From the NCBI RefSeq assembly GCF_002742265.1, contig NZ_MDGL01000039.1, forward strand, positions 61,979 to 125,978: DNA of 64,000 bases. Direction: 5' to 3'. Positions within the stretch are counted from its first letter, which is position 1; each line of letters begins with the position of its first letter. The translations under genes were made by a program, and so were the position numbers. This stretch comes from Maribacter sp. 4G9. Lineage in GTDB: Bacteria; Bacteroidota; Bacteroidia; Flavobacteriales; Flavobacteriaceae. Shown piece by piece: positions 44,877 to 54,535 of this stretch. The notes under the pieces are model-generated. The model was given only the letters and a program-made list of their open reading frames with translations. It was not told where the DNA came from and made no database searches.

Positions 44877-45710
44877 AATAAAAAAACACTTTTCACTTTC
44901 CACTTTTTCATACTGATTTTTTAATTCTAAGAGCTGTTTCCTATGCCGAACCACCTCTCCAATAATAATGATGGCAGGGTTGGACAATTTATTTTTCTTT
45001 ACTTCGTCCTCTATGTTGGAAATAGTTCCTACCCCTATTTTCTCGTCCTTCCGAGTACCATTTTGGATAATGGCAATTGGTGTATCGACCTTCCCTACCT
45101 TTTTAAAAAGAGAAACAATTTCGGGTAATTTTGACATTCCCATAAGAATGACCACCGTAGCATTACTTTTAGCTGCCAAAGCAACATCTTTTGATAATTT
45201 GTGTTGCTTTGTTGTTCCTGTAATCACCCAAAAACTCTCCGAAGCCCCTCTTTTGGTTACTGGAATATTTTGGTAGGCCGGCACACTTAGACTTGAAGAT
45301 ATACCAGGAACCATAACCGTTTCCAAACCATGACGGGCAGCAAATTCCATTTCCTCGGAACCACGACCAAATACAAAGGGATCCCCACCTTTTAGTCGAA
45401 CCACGTGTCCGTGGGATTTGGCCCTGGAAACAATAAGCTCGTTGATTTGGTCCTGTTGAAAGGTGTAACAACCTTTTCTTTTTCCAACGAATATCATTTC
45501 TGCCTTTGGGGCATATTGTAAAAGCTCTTCGTTAACAAGGGCGTCATACAAAACCACATCGGCACTTTGAAGGGCCTTTATCGCCTTAACGGTAATTAAT
45601 TCAGGGTCACCCGGTCCAGCTCCCACAACAGTTAACCTCCCTCCAGTATGGAAAGGAGTGTTTACTGTTGCTGCGATTGTTTTTTGATTGGGTTGTTTGT
45701 TAAACTGCAT
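44868..45710 (-). CDS. cobA: Uroporphyrinogen-III C-methyltransferase (SUMT, CobA-type)
   Basis: Makes precorrin-2 from uroporphyrinogen III, the first step to siroheme. The 280 residues include VVGAGPGDPELITVKA, the RLKGGDPFVFGRG motif and GISSSLSVPAY. It is a stand-alone methyltransferase. The dehydrogenase/ferrochelatase half found in CysG is not in this window. It lies 1 base after the sulfite reductase that needs siroheme. Confidence 0.94.
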   Translation of the reverse strand: MQFNKQPNQKTIAATVNTPFHTGGRLTVVGAGPGDPELITVKAIKALQSADVVLYDALVNEELLQYAPKAEMIFVGKRKGCYTFQQDQINELIVSRAKSHGHVVRLKGGDPFVFGRGSEEMEFAARHGLETVMVPGISSSLSVPAYQNIPVTKRGASESFWVITGTTKQHKLSKDVALAAKSNATVVILMGMSKLPEIVSLFKKVGKVDTPIAIIQNGTRKDEKIGVGTISNIEDEVKKNKLSNPAIIIIGEVVRHRKQLLELKNQYEKVESEKCFFIKS

Positions 45711-45711
45711 T

Positions 45712-47802
45712 TTAAACTTGCGCTAATTCTTGTTCCCTATACTTTTCAACGGTTTCTAAAAACAATCTTGCATTTTTCAAATAGGATGTGGCAAATTCTT
45801 TCGTTGGCTCATTCTTGTTTATTTGCAAAACCATGTTCTCAAAACCACCCGAAACCTCGATCCTACCGTCGGCAACAAACTTCTCGTCAAAATCCTTGAG
45901 AATACTGGCGTGGGTATTCACTTTGGTATTTTCTGACGTCAACAAGGCCTTGGCCGAATTGACCATGGAAGCATAGGCATAATAAATACTGGCTGCCCAT
46001 TTTTCCTCTTCATATTTTTCTTGGGCATTCTTGATTTTTTCCTCACTTTCAAAAAGCAGTGTTGCAATCAAATCGATGACCACCCCGGCACATTCGCCTA
46101 CACCAATGGCCTGCTCGTATTTTTCCGTATTCCCCCAATCGATGAAATCATCTGCTGTTAAATCGTCTACACTGGACAAATGGGTAAGAAAATCATAGAA
46201 ATACATTTGTCCTTTTTCGGTATAATAATCGGGAAAGGATTTTCCATTGCCGTTCGCATCAAAATCATTTAATATTAAACGCAAGGCCTCGGGTCCTCGC
46301 TTACTTGGCACCTTTACTACCTTATCAGCAAACCGTCCATTTCCATTTCCATCATTTCCGCCGCCCAATAATACCTGTAAGGCAGGGGCTACCAATTTAT
46401 CCTTGGTACGTACGGACATTCCCTGAAAACCAATATTGGCCATATTGTGCTGTCCACAGGCGTTCATGCATCCGCTTATTTTAATAACCACATCCGGATT
46501 TTCAATATATTGTGGATATTCTGCTTTTATCACCCGTTCCAATTCCTCCGCAATTCCCGTACTACTCGCAATACCCAGGTTACAGGTATCCGTTCCGGGA
46601 CAGGCGGTAATATCCAAAGCCTTATTATACCCTGCTTCGGCGAAGCCTAGTTTTTTTAGTTCCGAAAAGAAAAAAGGAATGGCATCCTCCTTTACATAGG
46701 GAATCAATATATTTTGGCGCAAAGTCAACCGGAATTCCCCGGCAGCATATTTCTGCACCAAATCCGCCAATAATCTGGCCTTGTCCGTATAAAAGTCCCC
46801 TAGAAGTACCTTAATTCCAACAGCTACAAAACCACCTTGCTTCTGGGGTACAATGTTGGTAGACTTCCATTTTTCAAATTCCTTGATATCGTCAATTTCT
46901 ACTTTTGGAGCTTCGAATTCGGAAACTTTTATCTTAGGGTATGCCAAGGCATCAATGGGATAGGTTTTAAAAGGAATTGCCTTGCATTCTTCATCGATCA
47001 GTTTTCTAAAACCATCCAAGCCTACATCTTTTAATAAGAACTTCATTCTGGCTTTTGCCCTGCTTTTTCGCTCTCCAAAGCGGTCAAAAACACGGACTAC
47101 CACTTCCATCAGAGGAATTATTTTATCCGAAGGCAAAAACTCATATAACACATCCGCATGCCTTGGTTGTGATCCCAATCCCCCACCAAGCATCACCTTA
47201 AAACCTTTAATACCTTCATTGATTTTGGCAATAAAGCCGAGGTCGTGCATATAGGAAAGTCCAGTATCTTCATCCGAAGCGGAAAAGGATACCTTAAACT
47301 TTCGTCCCATTTCCTGACTAACAGGATTTCTCAAAAAATATTGAAAAAGGGCGTGTGCATAGGGCGATACATCAAAAGGCTCGTTTATATCGATTCCTGC
47401 GGTCTCGCTGGCCGTTACATTGCGTACCGTATTACCACAGGCCTCCCTGAGGGTAATATCATCTTTTTCCAACTCCGCCCAGAGTTCAGGGGTCCTGTTC
47501 AAGTCCACATAATGAATTTGGATATCCTGTCTGGTCGTAATATGGAGTCTACCTCTGGAATACTCGTCCGAAACCTCACAAATACGGTGCAATTGTTTAG
47601 ATGTTACCTTTCCGTAAGGCAACTTAATCCTGATCATCTGAACCCCTGTTTGACGCTGTCCATAAACTCCCCTGGCCAGACGAAGACTTCGGAATTTCTC
47701 CTCATCCAACTTACCGCCTTGGAATTCATGAATCTTTCGTTCTAACTCCAGGATATCCTTTTCTACAATCGGATTTTCTATTTCTGTTCTAAAACTTTGC
47801 AT
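45712..47802 (-). CDS. Assimilatory sulfite reductase (siroheme, ferredoxin-type), with C-terminal extension
   Basis: Reduces sulfite to sulfide. The 696 residues show two ferredoxin-like half domains and the Fe4S4-siroheme ligands in ACPGTDTCNLG and SGCMNACGQH. RQTGVQMIRIKLPYGKVT is near the start. After the core (about residue 560) comes a helical extension of about 130 residues with a HEPN-like look (SIYYAYASMVNSAKALL). The operon context with cysH, SUMT and the reductase favours sulfite over nitrite. Confidence 0.9.
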   Translation of the reverse strand: MQSFRTEIENPIVEKDILELERKIHEFQGGKLDEEKFRSLRLARGVYGQRQTGVQMIRIKLPYGKVTSKQLHRICEVSDEYSRGRLHITTRQDIQIHYVDLNRTPELWAELEKDDITLREACGNTVRNVTASETAGIDINEPFDVSPYAHALFQYFLRNPVSQEMGRKFKVSFSASDEDTGLSYMHDLGFIAKINEGIKGFKVMLGGGLGSQPRHADVLYEFLPSDKIIPLMEVVVRVFDRFGERKSRAKARMKFLLKDVGLDGFRKLIDEECKAIPFKTYPIDALAYPKIKVSEFEAPKVEIDDIKEFEKWKSTNIVPQKQGGFVAVGIKVLLGDFYTDKARLLADLVQKYAAGEFRLTLRQNILIPYVKEDAIPFFFSELKKLGFAEAGYNKALDITACPGTDTCNLGIASSTGIAEELERVIKAEYPQYIENPDVVIKISGCMNACGQHNMANIGFQGMSVRTKDKLVAPALQVLLGGGNDGNGNGRFADKVVKVPSKRGPEALRLILNDFDANGNGKSFPDYYTEKGQMYFYDFLTHLSSVDDLTADDFIDWGNTEKYEQAIGVGECAGVVIDLIATLLFESEEKIKNAQEKYEEEKWAASIYYAYASMVNSAKALLTSENTKVNTHASILKDFDEKFVADGRIEVSGGFENMVLQINKNEPTKEFATSYLKNARLFLETVEKYREQELAQV

Positions 47803-47808
47803 TATTTA

Positions 47809-48432
47809 TCATTGTAAATGAATTCCACACTCTCTAGTCTCAAGGGCCTTTACTGGATCAAAATATAAATCATTTTTTGGAAGTTCATACTTTTCCAAAT
47901 AAGCATCTAAATCATCATCTGTCCAATAATAGAATGGACTAACTTTTAATATACCATTCTGACTGTAACTTAAAATATCCTTCGAACTTCTTAATTCAGT
48001 CTTCCTTATACGAATATTAGTAAACCAAATATCAGGTTTGTGTTCATTAAGAGCCCTTCTGAAAGGCTCTAATTTTACAATCTCAGAAAACTCTTCATGT
48101 TTAGGATCATCTACTGAAGGAAAACCTAGTCTGTACTCTAAGAATGCCCTTGTCTCTTTAGGTACGTAAGTGTTGAGGTTTAATCTAAATTTATTAACAA
48201 GTTGTTCAGCGTGATAATATGTTTCGGGTAAATTATAACCCGTATCACACCAAACAACATTTATGTCAGGGTCTATGCGGGCAAAAGTACTTAGTAAGAC
48301 GGCAGAGTATTTACCGAAACTAGTTGTTACAATTCTTTTATCAGAAAGAGATATGGCCCAATCTATTATAGCTTCAGGTTTCTTTACCCTAAGAATTTCA
48401 TTCCAGTACTTTAAATCAATTTTATAATTCAT
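47809..48432 (-). CDS. cysH: Phosphoadenosine-phosphosulfate reductase family protein CysH
   Basis: Reduces PAPS (or APS) to sulfite. I prefer the start at 48432 (MNYKIDLKYWN, 207 residues). An ATG at 48441 adds three residues. The nucleotide loop is TSFGKYSAVLL and the catalytic Cys is in the C-terminal ECGIHLQ. The paired Cys that bind a 4Fe-4S cluster in APS reductases are not seen, which favours a PAPS substrate. By eye the gene is richer in A and T than its neighbours, so it may be a later arrival. Two copies of a 13-base motif lie upstream. Confidence 0.88.
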   Translation of the reverse strand: MNYKIDLKYWNEILRVKKPEAIIDWAISLSDKRIVTTSFGKYSAVLLSTFARIDPDINVVWCDTGYNLPETYYHAEQLVNKFRLNLNTYVPKETRAFLEYRLGFPSVDDPKHEEFSEIVKLEPFRRALNEHKPDIWFTNIRIRKTELRSSKDILSYSQNGILKVSPFYYWTDDDLDAYLEKYELPKNDLYFDPVKALETRECGIHLQ

Positions 48433-48440
48433 ATACCCCA

Positions 48441-48533
48441 TAGATTAAGTAGAGTTTTCAAAAATAGAATTTATATTTAATCTGTCACCAATGAAACCCA
48501 TAAAAATTTTATTAACCCTATAGATTTAGTAGA
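48441..48533. promoter_or_regulatory. Paired operator-like motifs upstream of cysH
   Basis: TAGATTAAGTAGA (48441-48453) and TAGATTTAGTAGA... at 48521-48533 (TAGATTTAGTAGA) differ at one base and are exactly 80 bases apart in the spacer between the Rrf2 regulator gene and cysH. A repeated motif in a sulfur-operon promoter next to an Rrf2 gene is a good candidate for its binding site. Both copies have the same direction. Confidence 0.5.
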
Positions 48534-48593
48534 TTCTTAACAAAAGTGAGCAAAAAATAAGATATTCTCAACATGGATTCCTGTGAGCGTATC

Positions 48594-49025
48594 CTATTTT
48601 ACTTCCTTGGGAGTATCGCAAAGAATATCTTGCAAGGTATTGTTTCGGTATACCGCCAAGGCACTGTCCCTAACTTGGAGCATCAGTTTGTGTACGGAGC
48701 AACGCGCTTCATCCGGGCAGTCGTCGCAGCTTTCATAAAAATTAAGGCTTACACAAGGTACCATCGCTATGGGACCTTCCAGTACCCGCATAACATCGGT
48801 CATGTAAATTTGGTCTGGATTCTTTAAAAGATAATAGCCTCCACCTTTACCCTTTTTGGAACTCAGGAAACCCGACTTGCGCAGACTTAATAAAATACTT
48901 TCCAAAAACTTCTGGGAGATGTTCTCATGCGCTGCAATTTCGGAAATCTGAACGGGCTTTCTATCTTTTTGGTTTCCCAAATAGGCCAGTGCCTTTAGTC
49001 CGTATTTTGTTTTTTTGGAAAGCAT
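48594..49025 (-). CDS. Rrf2-family transcriptional regulator
   Basis: I set the start at 49025 (MLSKKTKYGLKALAYL), giving 143 residues. An upstream ATG at 49130 would add an unlikely hydrophobic stretch. The winged helix (about 1-80) has ISEIAAHENISQKFLESIL and GYYLLKNP. Four Cys follow in PCVSLNFYESCDDCPDEARC (about 104-123 in the spacing C-x8-C-x2-C-x5-C), which could hold an iron-sulfur cluster as in IscR. Upstream of the sulfate operon, it probably senses sulfur or cysteine status. Confidence 0.85.
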   Translation of the reverse strand: MLSKKTKYGLKALAYLGNQKDRKPVQISEIAAHENISQKFLESILLSLRKSGFLSSKKGKGGGYYLLKNPDQIYMTDVMRVLEGPIAMVPCVSLNFYESCDDCPDEARCSVHKLMLQVRDSALAVYRNNTLQDILCDTPKEVK

Positions 49026-49251
49026 GACGCTAAGATAATTAAAATTAAGGGTTGAGGACTTAAAATGGAACCTTGGGCAATAGAAGTAAAACTCAAACAG
49101 GTAAAAAATGAGGCGAGGTAACCCCTTCATAGTGTGTATCTTTCCAATGAATACAATTAAGTTGATAAATAATGTTAATCTTACACGTTACTTGTTCCAT
49201 TACTAGTGATTATTTCTTACCTTGAAACATCCGATTCAAAACAAACTCATT

Positions 49252-49719
49252 ATGTCAAAATTCAGCTTAAAAATAAACGGAAAGACCCAAGAGGTCGATG
49301 TGGATGAAAATACACCCATGCTCTGGGTGCTTAGGGACCATCTCAAATTGGTGGGCACCAAATACGGTTGCGGTATTGCCCAATGTGGGGCCTGTACCGT
49401 TCACCTGGGAGATAATGCGGTTCGCTCCTGTCAATTAACGATTTCATCTGTGGGCGATCAAGAAATTACCACCATAGAAGGATTATCGGAAAACGGTGAC
49501 CATCCCGTACAAGAGGCATGGCTCGAAGTAGATGTACCACAATGCGGATATTGTCAGGCGGGTCAGATAATGAGTGCATCGGCCCTATTGAAACGGAACC
49601 CTTCCCCTTCGGATGAAGAAATCGAAGCGGCTATGAACGGAAATATCTGCAGATGTGGAACCTATGTACGCATAAAGAAAGCGATTAAAACCGCCGCCTC
49701 TGCGACACAGAATGCATAA
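49252..49719 (+). CDS. 2Fe-2S subunit of molybdenum hydroxylase 1 (IorA/CoxS type)
   Basis: 155 residues from ATG 49252 ([13 protein letters not shown]). The plant-type cluster C-x4-C-x2-C is in [15 protein letters not shown]. The second cluster lies in [10 protein letters not shown] and the later ICRCGTY. It has no signal peptide and should be carried across the membrane with its Tat-bearing large subunit. It is 26 bases upstream of that subunit. Confidence 0.93.
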   Translation: MSKFSLKINGKTQEVDVDENTPMLWVLRDHLKLVGTKYGCGIAQCGACTVHLGDNAVRSCQLTISSVGDQEITTIEGLSENGDHPVQEAWLEVDVPQCGYCQAGQIMSASALLKRNPSPSDEEIEAAMNGNICRCGTYVRIKKAIKTAASATQNA

Positions 49720-49745
49720 CTCGAACCAGGTAAAAACTTAAAAAA

Positions 49746-51947
49746 ATGACACTTGTAAAAACAAAAATAGGTAGACGTTCCTTTATTAGGACTTCCGCAC
49801 TTGCGGGAGGCGGAATGATGGTTGGTTTTAGTTGGCTGGCCTCCTGTAAAATGACACCAGAAGAAGTAAACAGTCTTCCCAAGGAATGGTTTGAAATAAA
49901 TGGATTTCTGAAGATAGGGGACAATGGTATGGTGACCATTATGTCACCCAATCCGGAAATAGGCCAAAACGTAAAAACGGCCATGCCTATGATCGTAGCT
50001 GACGAATTGGATGTGGATTGGAAAAATGTAATCGTAGAACAGGCGCCTTTAAATTTAGATGTTTTCCAGCGCCAATTGGCCGGTGGAAGTCAATCCATAA
50101 GAGCTGGATGGGAAGGACTCCGCATGGCGGGGGCTACGGCCAGAAAAATGTTGAAACAAGCAGCGGCCGCGGCTTGGGAGGTTCCAGAGAATGAAATTAC
50201 CACCTCCAATGGAATGATTTATCACGAGACCAGCAAGAAATCGGCTGGATACGGTGAAATGGCATCCGCTGCTGCACTAATGGAGGCACCCGAAGAGGTG
50301 AACCTTAAGGAAATAAATGATTTTACGATAATAGGTACGGACCGATTAAATGTGGACGGACCAAAAATAGTTACTGGAAAACCACTTTTCGGAATCGATG
50401 TTCAGGAAGAAGGCATGCTAACGGCGATGATCATACATCCCCCGGCCTTTGGGAAGACGTACAAATCCATGGATGCGGAGTCCGCTAAATCCATGCCGGG
50501 AATTGTAGATGTATTTCCTGTGGAGGTGTATCCGGAAGGTGTTGAAAAACAATGGTCCGATGGTGGAGGAATCGCAGAATTAGTAGCCGTTGTTGGTGAA
50601 AGTACCTGGCAATGCATGCAGGCCAAAAAAGCGTTGAAGGTGGAATGGGAAAGCCCGTCCGACTTGGAAAGTACGGCATCCTACGAAGAGGACCTCGAGA
50701 AACTTATAGAGGCCCCCGTAGAGGCCCCAGCAAGAAGTGATGGGGATTTTAACAAGGCCATAAAAGGAGCTGCCAAAGTTATAGAACGCACCTACAGTGC
50801 CCCATTCCTGGCGCACAACACCATGGAACCCATGAACTTTTTCGCAAACGTAACTGCGGATAAGGCGGAAGTTAAAGGTCCGGTACAGACCCCTGAATTT
50901 TTGGAAAAGACCCTATCCTCCGTATTAGGTTTGCCCATTGATAAAATAGATGTTGGCATGACCCGTATGGGTGGGGGATTCGGGCGTAGGCTCTACGGAC
51001 ACTTTGGTGTAGAGGCAGCCGTTATTTCCAAAAAAGTGCAGGCTCCAATCAAATTGGTGTATACCCGTGAGGATGACATGACCCAAGGTACCTACCGTCC
51101 TGCCTATAAAGTAAGGTTCAAGGCAGGATTGGACAAGGACAACAACCTAATTGCCTGGTCCGTGAAGGGAGTTGGAACCAATGATGATTTAGTATTTGAA
51201 GATAGATTCCCTGCGGGTGCGGTAGATAATTATTTGGCCGAAAAGACAAGTCTGCAGACCAAAATTACCACAGGGGCATGGAGGGCACCTAGATCCAACT
51301 TTATGGCCGGTGCGGAGCAGTCCTTTATGGACGAGGTAGCCGAGTTGGCGGGTAAAGATCCTATCGAATTCCGATTAGAATTGTTCGACAGGGCCATAAA
51401 AGACCCCGTTGGTCCTCCTGAGAAAAACGATTATGACCCGGAACGCTATGCCGGTGTACTAAAACTGGTTAAGGAAAAATCCAATTGGGGTAATACCAAC
51501 GATGGAAAAGCAAGGGGAGTTTCGGCATACTACTGCCACAATTCCTATGTAGCCCAAGTATTGGACCTAACCATGGATGGCAACAAACCTATGGTGGACA
51601 AGGTGGTCTGTGCCGTGGATTGTGGAATCGTAATCAATCCGATCAGTGCCAAAAACCAAATTGAAGGCGGAATTATAGATGGTATTGGTCACGCCACGTA
51701 TTCTCAAATGACCTTTGAGGACGGGGTTCCCCAGCAACAGAATTTCGACTCCTATCATTTGATCAGGAATAGTGAGGCACCCAAACAGATAGAATCCTAT
51801 TTTGTGGACAATGGTATAGACCCCACCGGACTGGGAGAACCTTCCTTACCACCGGTCATTGGGGCATTAGCAAATGCTATGTACAAGGCTACAGGAAAAC
51901 GTGTTTACAAACAGCCCTTCATCCTCGAAAAGGAAATAGTGGGATAG
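49746..51947 (+). CDS. Molybdopterin subunit of xanthine-dehydrogenase family hydroxylase 1 (IorB-like)
   Basis: 733 residues. A Tat signal (GRRSFIRTSALAGGG) ends in the lipobox WLASC, so it is probably a Tat-exported lipoprotein. Cofactor-binding motifs are GGGFGRR (about residue 400) and GAWRAPRSNF, and the active-site Glu is in GLGEPSLPP about 36 residues from the end. It resembles isoquinoline 1-oxidoreductase beta subunits and relatives that hydroxylate N-heterocycles or aldehydes. The substrate cannot be deduced. Confidence 0.9.
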   Translation: MTLVKTKIGRRSFIRTSALAGGGMMVGFSWLASCKMTPEEVNSLPKEWFEINGFLKIGDNGMVTIMSPNPEIGQNVKTAMPMIVADELDVDWKNVIVEQAPLNLDVFQRQLAGGSQSIRAGWEGLRMAGATARKMLKQAAAAAWEVPENEITTSNGMIYHETSKKSAGYGEMASAAALMEAPEEVNLKEINDFTIIGTDRLNVDGPKIVTGKPLFGIDVQEEGMLTAMIIHPPAFGKTYKSMDAESAKSMPGIVDVFPVEVYPEGVEKQWSDGGGIAELVAVVGESTWQCMQAKKALKVEWESPSDLESTASYEEDLEKLIEAPVEAPARSDGDFNKAIKGAAKVIERTYSAPFLAHNTMEPMNFFANVTADKAEVKGPVQTPEFLEKTLSSVLGLPIDKIDVGMTRMGGGFGRRLYGHFGVEAAVISKKVQAPIKLVYTREDDMTQGTYRPAYKVRFKAGLDKDNNLIAWSVKGVGTNDDLVFEDRFPAGAVDNYLAEKTSLQTKITTGAWRAPRSNFMAGAEQSFMDEVAELAGKDPIEFRLELFDRAIKDPVGPPEKNDYDPERYAGVLKLVKEKSNWGNTNDGKARGVSAYYCHNSYVAQVLDLTMDGNKPMVDKVVCAVDCGIVINPISAKNQIEGGIIDGIGHATYSQMTFEDGVPQQQNFDSYHLIRNSEAPKQIESYFVDNGIDPTGLGEPSLPPVIGALANAMYKATGKRVYKQPFILEKEIVG

Positions 51948-52007
51948 TATATAGCTTGGCCTAAAATCGCTAGGTATTGACCGTTACGACCCCACGGCCG
52001 TAATTGT

Positions 52008-52045
52008 AAAAAGTGTTATCAAGGAATCCTTGATAACACTTTTTT
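52008..52045. terminator. Bidirectional terminator after hydroxylase 1
   Basis: A 15-base perfect inverted repeat (AAGTGTTATCAAGGA and its complement) with a one-base centre is flanked by A and T runs. It separates the convergent hydroxylase 1 and AraC-type genes. Confidence 0.88.
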
Positions 52046-52085
52046 TACTGAAATCTATATTTCGATTTTTGAAAATGGGTTTAAT

Positions 52086-52991
52086 TCAATTCATCATTCG
52101 GTACTCCTGAGGGGTATATCCTACCTTTTTCTTAAAGAGTCTTGTGAAGTGCTGAGGGTATTTAAAACCAAGGTCATAAGCAATTTCACTTAACGATTTA
52201 TCCGGGTCGAATATTTTATGTTTTGCAATTTGAATCAAGGTATCCTGTATATGTTCGTTGGCACTTTTTCCCGTTTCTTTCTTAATCAGGTCTCCAAAAT
52301 AATTGGGGGATAGATGTTGTTCCTCTGCAAAATAACTGACCTGTGGTGTCCCCAATTCCCTTGCTTTTCCTGATTGGATATAAGAATTCAAAGAAGCCTC
52401 GAACCGCTGTATTATATTTAAATTTTCCCTTTCCCTAGTAATGAATTGTCTGTCGTAGAAACGAACGCAGTACTTCAAAAATAGCTCAATGTTGGCGACC
52501 ACCAAGTCCTTGCTATGCTTGTCTATCCCTTGCGATAGTTCAGTTCGAATCTTCTCGAACAGATCCAAAACCAATCGGCGTTCCTTTTGGGAGATGTGCA
52601 ATGCTTCATGGAATTGATAGGAAAAAAATGAATAGTCGGACATGGTTCTTCCCAAGTTGGTACTCCATAGTAAATCTGGATGAAATAACAGGGCATGCCC
52701 CAACGGTTTAAAGTCTTTATCAATATGTCCCACGTTCACTACCTGACCGGGTGAGAGGAATACCAAAGTGCCATCCTGGTAATCATAGTTTTGGCGACCA
52801 TATGTAAGGGTACATCCCTCGCCCTGTTTTAAAAAAACACCGTAAAAATGATATCTCACGGCTTCTGCCTGTTGCACATAGGTCCAAGTTCCTTCCGATA
52901 GGTCATGAACACTAACAAGTGGGTGCAAGGTTGACAGGTTAAATTTGGAACAATAGTCATCCACCCTTATCAAATCCTTTATGTTGGACAT
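52086..52991 (-). CDS. AraC-family transcriptional regulator
   Basis: 301 residues. An N-terminal cupin-like sensing domain (about 25-160) is followed by a C-terminal pair of helix-turn-helices (about 200-298: PQVSYFAEEQHLSPNYFGDL and SLSEIAYDLGFKYPQHFTRL). It ends with the AraC signature KKKVGYTPQEYR. It is divergent from the cupin gene and in the middle of the hydroxylase cluster, so it probably controls that cluster. Confidence 0.92.
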   Translation of the reverse strand: MSNIKDLIRVDDYCSKFNLSTLHPLVSVHDLSEGTWTYVQQAEAVRYHFYGVFLKQGEGCTLTYGRQNYDYQDGTLVFLSPGQVVNVGHIDKDFKPLGHALLFHPDLLWSTNLGRTMSDYSFFSYQFHEALHISQKERRLVLDLFEKIRTELSQGIDKHSKDLVVANIELFLKYCVRFYDRQFITRERENLNIIQRFEASLNSYIQSGKARELGTPQVSYFAEEQHLSPNYFGDLIKKETGKSANEHIQDTLIQIAKHKIFDPDKSLSEIAYDLGFKYPQHFTRLFKKKVGYTPQEYRMMN

Positions 52992-53113
52992 CCTTGAAAA
53001 CTTTTGCCTGAATTTAGTTCATGTTTTGTGAACAAATGATTTAAATGCTTGGAATCCGTAAAAATGGTAGGTAAATCCGTAATTGGGGTAATTTTTTCAT
53101 CTTTATAATTTCA

Positions 53114-53121
53114 TAGGTTTG
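53114..53121 (+). promoter_or_regulatory. -7 promoter element of the second hydroxylase operon
   Basis: TAGGTTTG fits TAnnTTTG and lies 45 bases before the cupin-protein start. The 174-base spacer shared with the divergent AraC gene is the natural place for its operators, but no clear repeat was seen in it. Confidence 0.5.
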
Positions 53122-53165
53122 GAAAAGGTGATTTTAAAATCTACATCAATTAATAAAAATAAATA

Positions 53166-53999
53166 ATGAGAACATTTAGAATAGGACTTTTTTTAGGAAT
53201 CCTTAGCGTATCTGCTTTTGCGCAAGAAGCTATTTTTCCCATGGGGGCAAAAGCGAAAAACGTTCACCATTCCGGTGATATTTGGCTTGCGCATGTTGTA
53301 GATACTGATAAAACTTTTAAACATAATGTGGCACAAGCGGTTTCAGCACCTGGAGCATTTCTCAATTGGCATTTACATCCAGACGGCCAACAATTGTTGG
53401 TCACTAACGGGGTTGGTTTTTATCAGGAAAAAGGCAAGGAAGTACAAGTGATGCGCGCTGGTGATGTAATCAAATGCCCTCCCAATGTAGAACATTGGCA
53501 TGGTGCCACTCCTAAAAGTGCGGTAACCTATTTGGCAATAGGTGGCCCCACACCTACTATATGGACAGATGAACTGAGTGTTGAGGATTATAATAATATA
53601 CCGCTTCCTGATATTAACAATACAAATCCTGAAAATGAGATCAAGGAACTTTCCAAAGCCAAATGGCAATGGATGGCCGATAAGGATGTGGACAAATTGG
53701 AAGACCTATTTCATGACAATGCCAAGTTCGTCCACATGGGTGGCACGTGGGGAAAGGACCGCGAAGTAGAAATCATTAGAGGTGGGTTCATCCACTATAA
53801 AAAAGCCGATGTCCATGAAGTCATGGTCGAAATTTTAAATGATAATACCGTTATACTTTGGAACCAAATTACACTCTTGGCCGTAGTCGGCAGCAATGAA
53901 GTAACCAATTCCTTTATGGTTACCGAGGTTTATGTAAAGGAGAATAACACATGGAAACTGGCCGATCTGACCTTTAGTAAACTACTTAGCCCTAATTAG
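53166..53999 (+). CDS. Exported cupin plus NTF2-like (DUF4440-like) fusion protein
   Basis: 277 residues with a signal peptide (about 1-20, ending SAFAQ). Residues about 30-140 form a cupin barrel with the metal ligands in NWHLHPDGQQ and EHWHG. Residues about 155-275 form an NTF2-like domain (KWQWMADKDVDKLEDLF, FVHMGGTWG). Both folds can bind small molecules or catalyse simple reactions. Position before hydroxylase 2 suggests action on the same substrate or product in the periplasm. Confidence 0.82.
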   Translation: MRTFRIGLFLGILSVSAFAQEAIFPMGAKAKNVHHSGDIWLAHVVDTDKTFKHNVAQAVSAPGAFLNWHLHPDGQQLLVTNGVGFYQEKGKEVQVMRAGDVIKCPPNVEHWHGATPKSAVTYLAIGGPTPTIWTDELSVEDYNNIPLPDINNTNPENEIKELSKAKWQWMADKDVDKLEDLFHDNAKFVHMGGTWGKDREVEIIRGGFIHYKKADVHEVMVEILNDNTVILWNQITLLAVVGSNEVTNSFMVTEVYVKENNTWKLADLTFSKLLSPN

Positions 54000-54054
54000 G
54001 TAGAACTAAAATAAAATCAGTAAATTAAATTCAGAATTAAGCAAAAATTATATA

Positions 54055-54519
54055 ATGGCAATATTCAACTTAAACATCAACGGAGAAACGAAAGAAGTCG
54101 ACGTTGACCCGGCAACACCTATGCTTTGGGTGCTACGTGACCATATCAATTTGGTCGGAACAAAATATGGCTGCGGCATTGCACAATGTGGGGCTTGCAC
54201 GGTACATTTGGGTGACAATGCGGTACGTTCTTGCCAGTTACCTGTCTCGGCAGTTGGGAAGCAAAAAATCACGACCATTGAAGGACTGTCGGAACATGGC
54301 GATCACCCCGTACAAAAAGCTTGGTTGGAAATCGATGTACCCCAATGCGGATATTGCCAGGCAGGGCAGATAATGTCAGCTTCCGCCTTGTTAAAAAGAA
54401 CCCCAAATCCATCGGACGAAGAAATTGAAAGCGCTATGAACGGGAATATCTGTAGGTGTGGAACGTACACGCGAATCAAGAAAGCAATAAAAACAGCCGC
54501 TAGTTCGGAAAACGTTTAA
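54055..54519 (+). CDS. 2Fe-2S subunit of molybdenum hydroxylase 2
   Basis: 154 residues, very similar to the copy at 49252. It has both cluster motifs, [15 protein letters not shown] and [10 protein letters not shown] with ICRCGTY. It starts 55 bases after the cupin gene and ends 16 bases before the second large subunit. It is the only small subunit available for the large subunits at 54536 and 57258 unless the first one is shared. Confidence 0.93.
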   Translation: MAIFNLNINGETKEVDVDPATPMLWVLRDHINLVGTKYGCGIAQCGACTVHLGDNAVRSCQLPVSAVGKQKITTIEGLSEHGDHPVQKAWLEIDVPQCGYCQAGQIMSASALLKRTPNPSDEEIESAMNGNICRCGTYTRIKKAIKTAASSENV

Positions 54520-54535
54520 TCAAAAAAATTAGGAG

